From Bacillus sp. OV166 (GTDB lineage: Bacteria > Bacillota > Bacilli > Bacillales > Cytobacillaceae), in NCBI RefSeq assembly GCF_900177675.1, contig NZ_FXWM01000001.1, positions 3,729,001 to 3,793,000 on the forward strand: a DNA stretch of 64,000 bases. The letters are read 5' to 3'. The position numbers and the translations under genes are program-made. Shown here in pieces: positions 51,854 through 59,691 of the stretch (its first letter is position 1; each line of letters starts with the position of its first letter). The notes beneath the pieces were generated by a model. That model searched no databases. It had not been told where the DNA came from and saw only the letters and a program-made list of their open reading frames with translations.

Positions 51854-52774
51854 ATGAATGACCGAAAGCAGCATGTAGTAAATATGGCTCATCAATTATT
51901 CATCGAAAAAGGATTCCAAGCAACATCTATTCAAGATATTTTAGACTATAGCGGGATTTCTAAAGGAACGTTTTATAATTATTTTTCATCGAAAAGCGAA
52001 TTATTAATCGCGATTTATAAAACAATTTTTAAGAGGCTCGAAAAGGATCGAAACGATTTATTAATTGGTCAAAACCCTTCCAGTATAGAAATTTTCATTA
52101 AGCAAGTGGAACTGCAAATGATTTCTAATAGGAAAAATAAACTAATTGCCCTTTACGAGGAAGTATTGTCCTCTAATGATGCCGACCTCAAACAATTTAT
52201 CCAACGACTTCGTTTAAATTCACTTCGTTGGTATTACAATCGGTTTATCGACATCTTCGGCGAAGAGAAAAAACCATTCCTATTAGATTGTGCGATTATG
52301 TTTCAAGGGATATTACAATATAATGTTCAATACAATAGAATGGCCCATGAATCTGGAGAAAAAGTAAGCAGTGTTGTCCGCTACAGCGTGGCGCGATTGG
52401 TTAAAATAGTTGATGAGGTTTCTGAATCAGGGGATCAATTAATAGAACCAAATACTTTAGAAAAATGGGTCCCTGGCTGCCAAAAAAACAATCTCGAGAT
52501 TATCACCCAGTTGATGAAAATGGCGGTAACGTTAAGGGCATCGATAACGAAAAGCATTCAAGATGTAGAAGAACAAAGCAAATACAATGAACTTCTGGAT
52601 TTTATTCAAGAAGAAATCATCCATACAAAATCACCAAGAAAGTTTCTTATTCAAAGTGCCCTATTATCATTAAAGCAAAACCCCGAATCACTTTGGAAAA
52701 AAGAACTAGGGCAGCTTAATGAATTGATCGAGTCTTTTTATAGTGTGACAGAGTCGGAAGAAACAAACCCCTAA
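51854..52774 (+). CDS. TetR/AcrR family transcriptional regulator
   Basis: 306 aa, starting at ATG 51854 after AAAGGTG (the longer frame runs through the promoter region and is rejected). N-terminal TetR HTH: AHQLFIEKGFQATSIQDILD then GISKGTFYNYFSSKSEL. A long ligand domain follows, about 100 aa longer than typical TetR proteins, with extra helices at the C terminus. Likely represses the divergent MFS pump. Confidence 0.92.
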   Translation: MNDRKQHVVNMAHQLFIEKGFQATSIQDILDYSGISKGTFYNYFSSKSELLIAIYKTIFKRLEKDRNDLLIGQNPSSIEIFIKQVELQMISNRKNKLIALYEEVLSSNDADLKQFIQRLRLNSLRWYYNRFIDIFGEEKKPFLLDCAIMFQGILQYNVQYNRMAHESGEKVSSVVRYSVARLVKIVDEVSESGDQLIEPNTLEKWVPGCQKNNLEIITQLMKMAVTLRASITKSIQDVEEQSKYNELLDFIQEEIIHTKSPRKFLIQSALLSLKQNPESLWKKELGQLNELIESFYSVTESEETNP

Positions 52775-53201
52775 TCCAAGGATTAGGGGTTTGTTTTGTG
52801 TAGGTAAGGCTTTTATTATTTGAAAAGCGTTGCTGAATTTCCCAAATAAAGTAATTCCTTGAATATTGTTTTACCACCACGATTGCATCTTCACCATTTT
52901 TTGTAAATATTAACCCTAAACCCATTTGTTCTTGAAACTTCCATCCTTTTGATTTCATATATTTTTTCACAACATTATAGCTGCTATCTTGACTACTTTC
53001 GGATAAGTATCTGCTTCGTTTATCTGTTTTTGAGAACAGCTCAAATTCTGAATCGCATAAGTGAAGCTTCATTGCAGAAACAATTAATGGTATTGGATTT
53101 CCCTCCTGAAAAAGCGCAGAACCAAATCTGCTGACAACTAGACCAAATCCTATGACCAAAACACTCACTAGGATAACGGCCATTTTTCTAATACCCTCCA
53201 C
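52716..53201 (-). CDS. hypothetical membrane-anchored protein, 3' end reads through a terminator
   Basis: 161 aa from GTG 53201 (SD AAGGAGG). An N-terminal helix (MAVILVSVLVIGFGLVVS) then a soluble alpha/beta domain (KYMKSKGWKFQEQMGLGLIF, GEDAIVVVKQYSRNYFIWEI). The last approximately 20 codons run through a strong terminator hairpin and overlap the tetR gene by 59 bp. In another frame, a TAATAA double stop lies just before the hairpin, so a small 3' frameshift is suspected. Not recognised. Confidence 0.6.
   Translation of the reverse strand: MEGIRKMAVILVSVLVIGFGLVVSRFGSALFQEGNPIPLIVSAMKLHLCDSEFELFSKTDKRSRYLSESSQDSSYNVVKKYMKSKGWKFQEQMGLGLIFTKNGEDAIVVVKQYSRNYFIWEIQQRFSNNKSLTYTKQTPNPWIRGLFLPTLSHYKKTRSIH
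52761..52796. terminator. bidirectional terminator of tetR
   Basis: Perfect 17-bp stem (AAACAAACCCCTAATCC with its complement) and a 2-nt loop, overlapping the tetR stop. Confidence 0.85.
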
Positions 53202-53341
53202 CCGTTCGCCTCCTTATTTATCTGCTACTATTTAATTTGACGACGGATGGGTATTTTTGGTTTCAGATAGAAATATATCATTTTCATTAAAATTATTTAA
53301 GATGTCGGTAATGAATTTATTAATTAGTATTTAGAGTTAGT

Positions 53342-54037
53342 TTAAGAAAGGGAAAGCTGCAATAATAGGGGTATCATAATAGACATGATCAATGCGGAAG
53401 TAATCATCGCTATGCTCCCCATGACCCCTTCTATTTCTCCCCATTCAAATGCACGGTTGGCACCGATTGCCTGGGCTGAGGTTCCTAACGCTAATCCCTT
53501 AGCAATTCTGCTTCTAATCCGTGTAATATTTAAAAGAAATGGCCCAACCATTAAAGAAAAAACCGCAGAAATACAAACAAACAAAATCGTTAATGACGGT
53601 ATCCCCCCTAATGACTGGGATACTGATAAGGCAATGGGAGCAGTGACCGATTTTGGAATTAGCGACAACATAATTTCCTTATTCATGTGCAAATACTTCG
53701 TCAACAAGACAATTGAAATTACACCAGTTAATGTGCCTGGCATAACCGCCCAGAAAATAATTACGAAATTTTTTCTAATAATGCTTACATTTCTATATAA
53801 GGGAACAGCAAGGGACACAGTAGCAGTTCCTAATAAAAGTGAAAATATACCTGTTCCAGAAGAATATTGGGCAACATGTATATGAGAAAGCGTCAATAAA
53901 CCAATGATGAACACTGTTACAGTATATAACGGATTTAACCATGACTTGTTATAAGTTTTAAACACCTTATTTCCTACTGCATAACTCATAACAGTAATGC
54001 AGGTACATAACAATATATTAGAAATCATTGTTCCCAT
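53342..54037 (-). CDS. LrgB/CidB family membrane protein
   Basis: 231 aa, polytopic. LrgB signature in MLSLIPKSVTAPIALSVSQSLGGIPSL and LALGTSAQAIGANRAFEWGEIEGVM. With its CidA/LrgA partner it forms a holin-like pair affecting murein hydrolase activity, lysis or pyruvate traffic. The start overlaps the partner gene by 20 bp; SD AAAGGAG. Confidence 0.9.
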   Translation of the reverse strand: MGTMISNILLCTCITVMSYAVGNKVFKTYNKSWLNPLYTVTVFIIGLLTLSHIHVAQYSSGTGIFSLLLGTATVSLAVPLYRNVSIIRKNFVIIFWAVMPGTLTGVISIVLLTKYLHMNKEIMLSLIPKSVTAPIALSVSQSLGGIPSLTILFVCISAVFSLMVGPFLLNITRIRSRIAKGLALGTSAQAIGANRAFEWGEIEGVMGSIAMITSALIMSIMIPLLLQLSLS

Positions 54038-54398
54038 TTTGTTTACTCCTTTTTCTTTTAGTTTCTAAATACTCAGCAATAAAAGCTGTAACAAGTAGGA
54101 CAACCAGGCTGCTTGCTGCTAGGATGATTGCTAATTTTATTCCTTCTACTCTAAAAATCCCTGCAAAATGCCAAACACCTACGATAAATGGAATAAATAG
54201 AAGAGTTATATGTTTGATATGCAGCTGGGCGGCTGCTTCGACCCATTTGAGCTTACAAGCACCTGACATTAATGCAATGAATAAGAGCGCCATTCCGATA
54301 ATACTTCCAGGGACAGGAAGATCAAGCCAAGTAACGAGTCTTGTTCCAATCAAATATATAACTAAGATTGTGAGAAACTGAGCAATAGTACGAACCAT
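54018..54398 (-). CDS. CidA/LrgA family holin-like protein
   Basis: 126 aa with four helices and the motif LDLPVPGSIIGMALLFIALMSG, then LLFIPFIVGVWHFAGIFR and a charged tail (EYLETKRKRSKQ). First gene of the pair. No CidR-type LysR gene is next to it, so cid versus lrg type is open. Confidence 0.9.
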   Translation of the reverse strand: MVRTIAQFLTILVIYLIGTRLVTWLDLPVPGSIIGMALLFIALMSGACKLKWVEAAAQLHIKHITLLFIPFIVGVWHFAGIFRVEGIKLAIILAASSLVVLLVTAFIAEYLETKRKRSKQNGNNDF

Positions 54399-54605
54399 TC
54401 GGCTCCAACCCCCTACATTAAGATTAATGCCCCATTATTTTTTAACAAATGTGGTCACAATTTATTTCTCTAAAGTCAGTATCGCATACCTTTTTGAGTT
54501 TTTCTGTAAATGTGGAATGGTATCTAACATAGATTTATAAAATTTGATTTAATACATGGTAGAATAACTTACTTTTATTTCGAGTTACCTTCATAAAGCA
54601 AAAAA

Positions 54606-54632
54606 AGCCGATTCCCAATAGTAGGACCGGCT
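54606..54632 (-). terminator. terminator of thioesterase gene
   Basis: AGCCG / CGGCT outer stem with inner paired bases and T7 on minus. Confidence 0.6.
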
Positions 54633-54651
54633 AAAACTGAATATTTAATGC

Positions 54652-55131
54652 CTATTTAAGAAAGGATTTAGGCATGACAACAACGACGACCTCTCCACGA
54701 GCACAGAGAATATCATTCGCATAAACTTCTGTCTCAACCTTAAACTTTTTAGGGTGTATTTCATGGACAGTTCCGATTGCTTTTAATGGTATACCATGTG
54801 GAGTGGGCTTGAGAAAGTTCACATTTAATGAAGCCGTTACGAATCTTGGGGGCTCCTCTCCATCACCAGCTTCATGTCCATTTTTTCGATGAAGCGCCAA
54901 TGCAGCAGACCCTGTTCCATGACAATCTATTAAAGAGGCAACAATTCCACCATAAACAAAACCTGGAAGTGCTAGATGCTCTGCTTCTGGTGTGAATATA
55001 GTTACTGTTTGTTCACCCTGCCAGCCAGTTCGAAAATGATGTCCCCCTTCGTTCAATCGACCACAGCCATAACACCAGGCGAAATCATCCGGATAATCAT
55101 CCTGAATTGCTTTTAAAACTTTATCTTCCAT
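54652..55131 (-). CDS. hotdog-fold thioesterase (PaaI-like)
   Basis: The start is set at 55131 (MEDKVLKAI) after GGGGGAG; 159 aa. Hotdog fold with GFVYGGIVASLIDCHGTGSAAL as the catalytic helix (Asp in IDCHG) and TASLNVNFLKPTPHGIPL. An unusual N-terminal CYGCGRLN pair of Cys is common in this subgroup. It should hydrolyse acyl- or aryl-CoA esters; substrate unknown. Monocistronic. Confidence 0.88.
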   Translation of the reverse strand: MEDKVLKAIQDDYPDDFAWCYGCGRLNEGGHHFRTGWQGEQTVTIFTPEAEHLALPGFVYGGIVASLIDCHGTGSAALALHRKNGHEAGDGEEPPRFVTASLNVNFLKPTPHGIPLKAIGTVHEIHPKKFKVETEVYANDILCARGEVVVVVMPKSFLK

Positions 55132-55245
55132 TAATTTCTCCCCCTTCACCGAAAACGCTTTCATAGACATGATAACATTGTTAAAATTCCCTGGTCAATC
55201 AATAGACAAAATATTAGAAAATCCAAATATTTCACATAATTCAGA

Positions 55246-55275
55246 AAAGAAAAAACCCTTGTGATGCAAGGGTTT
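55246..55275 (-). terminator. terminator of RNR operon
   Basis: GAAAAAACCCTTG / CAAGGGTTTTCTTC stem with a TGATG loop, past the flavodoxin gene. Confidence 0.75.
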
Positions 55276-55365
55276 TCTTCTGAATATTTCGGTAGTAATA
55301 ACAAATAGACTCAATATGGAGCAAAAAAAAACAATTAGACTACTAATTCCAAACCTCCTCTGCAA

Positions 55366-55818
55366 TTACCCTATACCCTGCTTCCGGCTTAATTGATCCA
55401 AAAAGATAGTCACGAATCTACTACACCGATCAATATCCTTCATTTGGAGGCTAACCTCGATTTTTAGGGTGGCACTTAAATTTGTGTGTACGTAAAGCAT
55501 ATCCTTAAATTCATCAACAGCTCCACAAAACTTCGGGTAACCACTATCCCCTGTGCCGATTACACCTGTCAGTACCTTTTTTACGTCCTGAGTTTCGAAT
55601 GCACGATATAGCTCCATCATTTCTTGAGGAATTTCGCCATTTCCCCAAGTATAGGTTCCGATTACAACAGCCTCAAATTGGGATAAATCCCTAACTCGAA
55701 ATTGCTCGATCCGAAAGAGAGAAACCATTACATTCTTCTTTAAAAATAAATGGAAAATTAGTTGAGCTAATTCTTCAGTATTTCCTGTTTTGGAAGAATA
55801 TACGATGGCAATTTTCAT
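55366..55818 (-). CDS. flavodoxin of the RNR operon
   Basis: 150 aa. FMN phosphate loop IVYSSKTGNTEELAQLI, then VVIGTYTWGNGEIPQEM and GTGDSGYPKFCGAVDEF. It is a true short-chain flavodoxin in length rather than NrdI, but its ATGA overlap with the beta-subunit gene suggests it supplies electrons for assembly or repair of the beta-subunit metal centre, as NrdI does in class Ib systems. No SD; translation depends on the upstream gene. Confidence 0.88.
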   Translation of the reverse strand: MKIAIVYSSKTGNTEELAQLIFHLFLKKNVMVSLFRIEQFRVRDLSQFEAVVIGTYTWGNGEIPQEMMELYRAFETQDVKKVLTGVIGTGDSGYPKFCGAVDEFKDMLYVHTNLSATLKIEVSLQMKDIDRCSRFVTIFLDQLSRKQGIG

Positions 55819-56861
55819 AATTCATCGAAACCGTTTGATTGTGTTACCTTTGCATAGCTTCTTGACTTCTGTTCAAAAAAATCGGATTTTGTTCCATTCA
55901 TCATTTCATCACTGAAAACATGGATCCAAGGCATAGGGTTTACTCTTTCTTTATATAAGTTCTGTAAACCTAGCTGTCGAAGCCGCTTATTAGCAAGATA
56001 TTCGGTGTATTTTTCGTACTCGCTCAATTCAATACCATCTATATCCTTCAAAATCATATGTGCCCACTCTTTTTCAAGTCGAACAGCTTGTCCAACCACT
56101 TTATACACATAATCAATGTTAGCCTCTGTATGTAAATCCGGATTTTCTGTTAAAAGTATTCGTAGAAACTGTGCCATGAAATACGCATGCTGCATTTCAT
56201 CCCGTTGTATATAGCTAATCATTGTACTAGACTTAAGCATTTTTTGCTGGCGGGCAAGATGATAGAAAAAAGCAAACCCAGCATAAAAATATATACCCTC
56301 TAGATTAATAGAATTCACACCTAGTTGAAATAAATTTTGTGGTGTAGGATTCTCACGGAAACATTCATATGCATCTAATATCAGTTGGTTTCTTTTTTGA
56401 ACGATTGGATCATTTTTGGCTTGATTGAACCAATCCTTTTGTTCATTTAAGGGGACAAGAGAACTTAATATATAGGAATAGGATTCATTATGAACTGCTT
56501 CCTGCTGAGCGATGACGGCAAATATTGCTTTAAAGCTAGAATCCGACACATAATCCATCACTTGACACATGGTAGGGGTCTGCAGGCTATCTAAACAAGC
56601 AAGTTGTGTATTTATTCGTAAAAAGACATCTTTCTCCGTTGAACTTAGAAAGTCCCATTGCTTTATATCATCTTGCATATTAATCTCTTGAGCTTTCCAA
56701 AAGTTTGACAATAAAGTTTGATATAAATCGTATATCTGAGGATAGGCAATATCATTCCAGTTGAGCAAGCCTGATGATTTTCCGTTGATAATACCGGTTG
56801 ATTTATTGGGAAACTCAGGGTTTAACAGTTTTATTCTTGATAGCGGTAAATGAATATCCAT
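55815..56861 (-). CDS. nrdB: class I ribonucleotide reductase beta subunit
   Basis: 348 aa, ferritin-like. Metal ligands appear intact: Asp in ACLDSLQ, Glu and His in QQEAVHNESY, Glu in NLEGIYFY, Glu and His in RDEMQHAYF. The radical Tyr is at the expected place (E-x2-H-x3-Y). It makes the radical for the alpha subunit. Closer to NrdB than NrdF in length. 35 bp after the alpha gene. Confidence 0.93.
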   Translation of the reverse strand: MDIHLPLSRIKLLNPEFPNKSTGIINGKSSGLLNWNDIAYPQIYDLYQTLLSNFWKAQEINMQDDIKQWDFLSSTEKDVFLRINTQLACLDSLQTPTMCQVMDYVSDSSFKAIFAVIAQQEAVHNESYSYILSSLVPLNEQKDWFNQAKNDPIVQKRNQLILDAYECFRENPTPQNLFQLGVNSINLEGIYFYAGFAFFYHLARQQKMLKSSTMISYIQRDEMQHAYFMAQFLRILLTENPDLHTEANIDYVYKVVGQAVRLEKEWAHMILKDIDGIELSEYEKYTEYLANKRLRQLGLQNLYKERVNPMPWIHVFSDEMMNGTKSDFFEQKSRSYAKVTQSNGFDEL

Positions 56862-56895
56862 AAAATAATCTTCTCCAATCTATTCTAAAAAGGTG

Positions 56896-59187
56896 TTAGC
56901 TATGGCAAGCCTCACATTCGTCAATTTCCGTTTGAGATGTGCTTCTTACATAGTACGTTGTCTTTAATCCTTGCTTCCAAGCTTCCATATGCAGGTTGAG
57001 CAAGTCCTTTGCTTTTATATCGTGCCTAACATATAAATTAAAGCTAATGCCTTGATCAATGTGACGCCCTCGTGCCGCATTCTGTTTAATACTCCAAACT
57101 TGATCTAATTCATGTCTGGACCGGCGATAAAATTCGTACGTAATATGATCTAAATCAGGTGCCGTTACTTTAAATTTAAAATTCTTCTTTTCCTCTGCAT
57201 ATTCAACAGAATAGATAGGATCTATTCCATCAGTGGAACCTCCTATTTTCGCTGTTGATGAGTTGGGAGCGATAGCCATTAACCAACCATTTCGAATACC
57301 ATGATTGACGACATCCCTTTTTAGTTCAATCCATCTTTTCGTTTGGTAATTTTTCCGATCAAAATAGCTCCCAGTATGCCATTCTGAATCTTTAAATAGA
57401 CTATAAGACCCTTTCTCCTTGGCTAGTTCCATTGAAGAACGAATGGTATAAAAGGCGATATCTTCATACAAGCGATCCGCATACGTAACAGCCTTTTCAG
57501 ATTCCCAATATATACCTTTAAGTGCTAAAAGGTGGTGCCAGCCAAATGTACCAAGACCCACGGCTCTGTACTTTGTATTTGTTAGTTGAGCCTGTCCAAC
57601 TGAGATTGTATTTAAATCAATCACGTTATCGAGCATTCTTACTTGGATCCTAATTAAACGCTCTAAAACATCTGCAGGAACTGCTTTTGCCAAATTAATA
57701 GAAGATAAATTACAAACAACGAAATCACCTGGTTTACGAACAATCACGAGATTGCCATCTTCATTTTGGTATTCGTTAACTATGGTCGTAGCTGACATAT
57801 TTTGAGCAATTTCTGTACATAGGTTACTGCAGAAAATAGTTGTACGGCCCTTGCCTAATACATGCTTATTTGGATTTTGCCTGTTTACTTCATCACGATA
57901 GAACATGTATGGTGTTCCTGTTTCTAATTGAGCAACCATTATTCGTGTCATAATATCCATTGCACGGTAGGTTTTACGAGGAAGAAGCTGGTTACCTGCG
58001 GCCTCTTCATATTTCTCGGTAAAGTATTTAACATCCGTTTCATCATAAAAATCCTCAAGTCCGAGAAGGTTCCCTTTTTCATCCTTCCAGCCCATAAATT
58101 GTTTTACTTGATGGGGACAAAATGTATGCCACTGCCCGATACTTCTTCCATCCTCATCTTTCTCTTCTAATTTTTTCATAAATAGGTCTGGTATGGTGAC
58201 ACCCGTGAAAATGTCATGGGCTTTACGACGTTCATCTCCATTATTGGTTTTCAAATCGAGAAATCCGTTCATGATATCTTTATGAAACAAATCTAGATAA
58301 ACAGCAATGGCACCTTGCCGTTGACCTAACTGATCGACACTGACAGCTGTATTATTTAGCAATTTAATCCATGGTACAATTCCAGAGGAGTTTCCTTTAA
58401 ATTTCTTAATATCGGAACCTAGGGCACGAATTTTACCATAATAGATCCCAATACCTCCGCCATCCTTACTTAGCCGAGCAATATCCCAATTATTTAAATA
58501 AATGCTATCAAGGGAATCGTCTACTGTATCAATAAAGCAGGAGGAAAGCTGCCCAAAGCTTTTGCCCGCATTCGCTAAAGTAGGGGTAGCAACTGTCATA
58601 AATAAATTACTTAGTGCCCAATATGCTTCCTTTACAAGCTGTAAGCGGATGGACTCCTTTTCATCCTTCATAATCGTCATGGCAATAACCATGAACCGCT
58701 CCTGCGGGAGTTCATATACGTTTCTATTATGATCTTGAGCAAGATAACGATCCGCTAGTAAAAATAACCCTATGTAATTAAATAATAAATCTTTATCTGG
58801 ATTTATCTCTTTTGCTAGTTGATCGATTTCATCTTTACTATATAAACTTAGGAGATCATTAGAATATATACCTTTATCAGTCAATTCTTTTATTAATCTA
58901 TAAAAGTCTCCATATTTTAAAGAACGATTATTGCCTCGACTTTTTGCAGATTTTCCATATAATTCATTCAGATATAAACGGGCAGCGACAAATGTCCAAT
59001 TCGGTTGGTCCATTGCCACTTGATTTATTGCATAGACTAAAGCTTGTTGGTTTGCTTCCACCTCTGTTACTTCCAGTTCGCTTATACGGTTTTTAAGCTC
59101 AGTTGTATCCATCTGATATTTTTCTGTAACTTGATTAATAGATTCTAAAACATAATTGAAATCAACTTGAAGCTCCTTTGTTACCAT
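56896..59187 (-). CDS. nrdA: class I ribonucleotide reductase alpha subunit
   Basis: 763 aa. Redox Cys in GQLSSCFIDTVDDS and VVCNLSSINLA, thiyl Cys in TIFCSNLCTEIAQNM, Tyr pair region in YYVRSTSQ, and a C-terminal shuttle ECEACHS. The N-terminal ATP-cone seems absent or reduced (no VVKRDG-type start), so overall activity control by dATP may be missing. It reduces ribonucleotides for DNA synthesis. Controlled by NrdR-like boxes and a cobalamin riboswitch. Confidence 0.94.
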   Translation of the reverse strand: MVTKELQVDFNYVLESINQVTEKYQMDTTELKNRISELEVTEVEANQQALVYAINQVAMDQPNWTFVAARLYLNELYGKSAKSRGNNRSLKYGDFYRLIKELTDKGIYSNDLLSLYSKDEIDQLAKEINPDKDLLFNYIGLFLLADRYLAQDHNRNVYELPQERFMVIAMTIMKDEKESIRLQLVKEAYWALSNLFMTVATPTLANAGKSFGQLSSCFIDTVDDSLDSIYLNNWDIARLSKDGGGIGIYYGKIRALGSDIKKFKGNSSGIVPWIKLLNNTAVSVDQLGQRQGAIAVYLDLFHKDIMNGFLDLKTNNGDERRKAHDIFTGVTIPDLFMKKLEEKDEDGRSIGQWHTFCPHQVKQFMGWKDEKGNLLGLEDFYDETDVKYFTEKYEEAAGNQLLPRKTYRAMDIMTRIMVAQLETGTPYMFYRDEVNRQNPNKHVLGKGRTTIFCSNLCTEIAQNMSATTIVNEYQNEDGNLVIVRKPGDFVVCNLSSINLAKAVPADVLERLIRIQVRMLDNVIDLNTISVGQAQLTNTKYRAVGLGTFGWHHLLALKGIYWESEKAVTYADRLYEDIAFYTIRSSMELAKEKGSYSLFKDSEWHTGSYFDRKNYQTKRWIELKRDVVNHGIRNGWLMAIAPNSSTAKIGGSTDGIDPIYSVEYAEEKKNFKFKVTAPDLDHITYEFYRRSRHELDQVWSIKQNAARGRHIDQGISFNLYVRHDIKAKDLLNLHMEAWKQGLKTTYYVRSTSQTEIDECEACHS

Positions 59188-59211
59188 TTCATTTCCCCCT
59201 ATAATAAAAAA

Positions 59212-59237
59212 ATCCGCTCAAGGGGAATTGAGCGGAT
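59212..59237 (-). terminator. riboswitch terminator upstream of nrdA
   Basis: ATCCGCTCA / TGAGCGGAT perfect 9-bp stem with T7 on the minus strand, 25 bp before the nrdA start. Expression platform of the cobalamin riboswitch. Confidence 0.9.
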
Positions 59238-59340
59238 GAAACGATAACACTACAAAAGGACTAAAATAAAAGTATCCAATGCCTCCTGTCGCCACCGTTC
59301 ATCTTCTCAATCCCCGAAGAAGTTGAAACAACTTAAGAAA

Positions 59341-59520
59341 GACAGGTCTCCTGACTCATGCTTCATCCTACTTTGAACCCTTCCCATATAATTGCCTAAT
59401 ATATTAGACATTTCTTATACAGTGGTTTGCTCATTTCGTCAGCATTTACAGTTGCGGGGGCAGTTCTGGATTTACACCAGATTCCCTATTAAGCCACAAT
59501 GGCATCGTCTCTTAAGGCTA
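59341..59520 (-). promoter_or_regulatory. cobalamin riboswitch aptamer
   Basis: The minus strand contains the conserved blocks GGTGTAAATCC, CTGCCCCCGCAACTGTAA, a B12-box-like ACCACTGT, GGGAAGG and GAGTCAGGAGACCTG in the right order. Cobalamin binding should promote the terminator and switch off this B12-independent RNR. Confidence 0.95.
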
Positions 59521-59567
59521 ACACAATATATAGTTTGATTATTATTTATTGAAACAATATATAGTGA
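59521..59567. promoter_or_regulatory. two NrdR-box-like sites
   Basis: ACACAATATATAGTTT (59521-59536) and AAACAATATATAGTGA (59552-59567) match the NrdR palindrome ACACwATATATwGTGT type. They are 31 bp apart, about three helical turns, which is the usual arrangement. Confidence 0.8.
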
Positions 59568-59581
59568 ATCAATTAATTTAA

Positions 59582-59610
59582 ATAATAGTATAGTCACCAA
59601 AATAATTCAA
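59582..59610 (-). promoter_or_regulatory. promoter of nrd operon
   Basis: Minus strand TTGAAT (59605-59610), 17 bp, TATTAT (59582-59587). The NrdR-like boxes lie just downstream of the start site. Confidence 0.6.
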
Positions 59611-59691
59611 GTCTATTATTAAATAAAAATGAAACCTATCTGGTTTAGTTTCCGTATATTAAGAAAGTCCAAGGTGAAAAGGGGCAATTTT

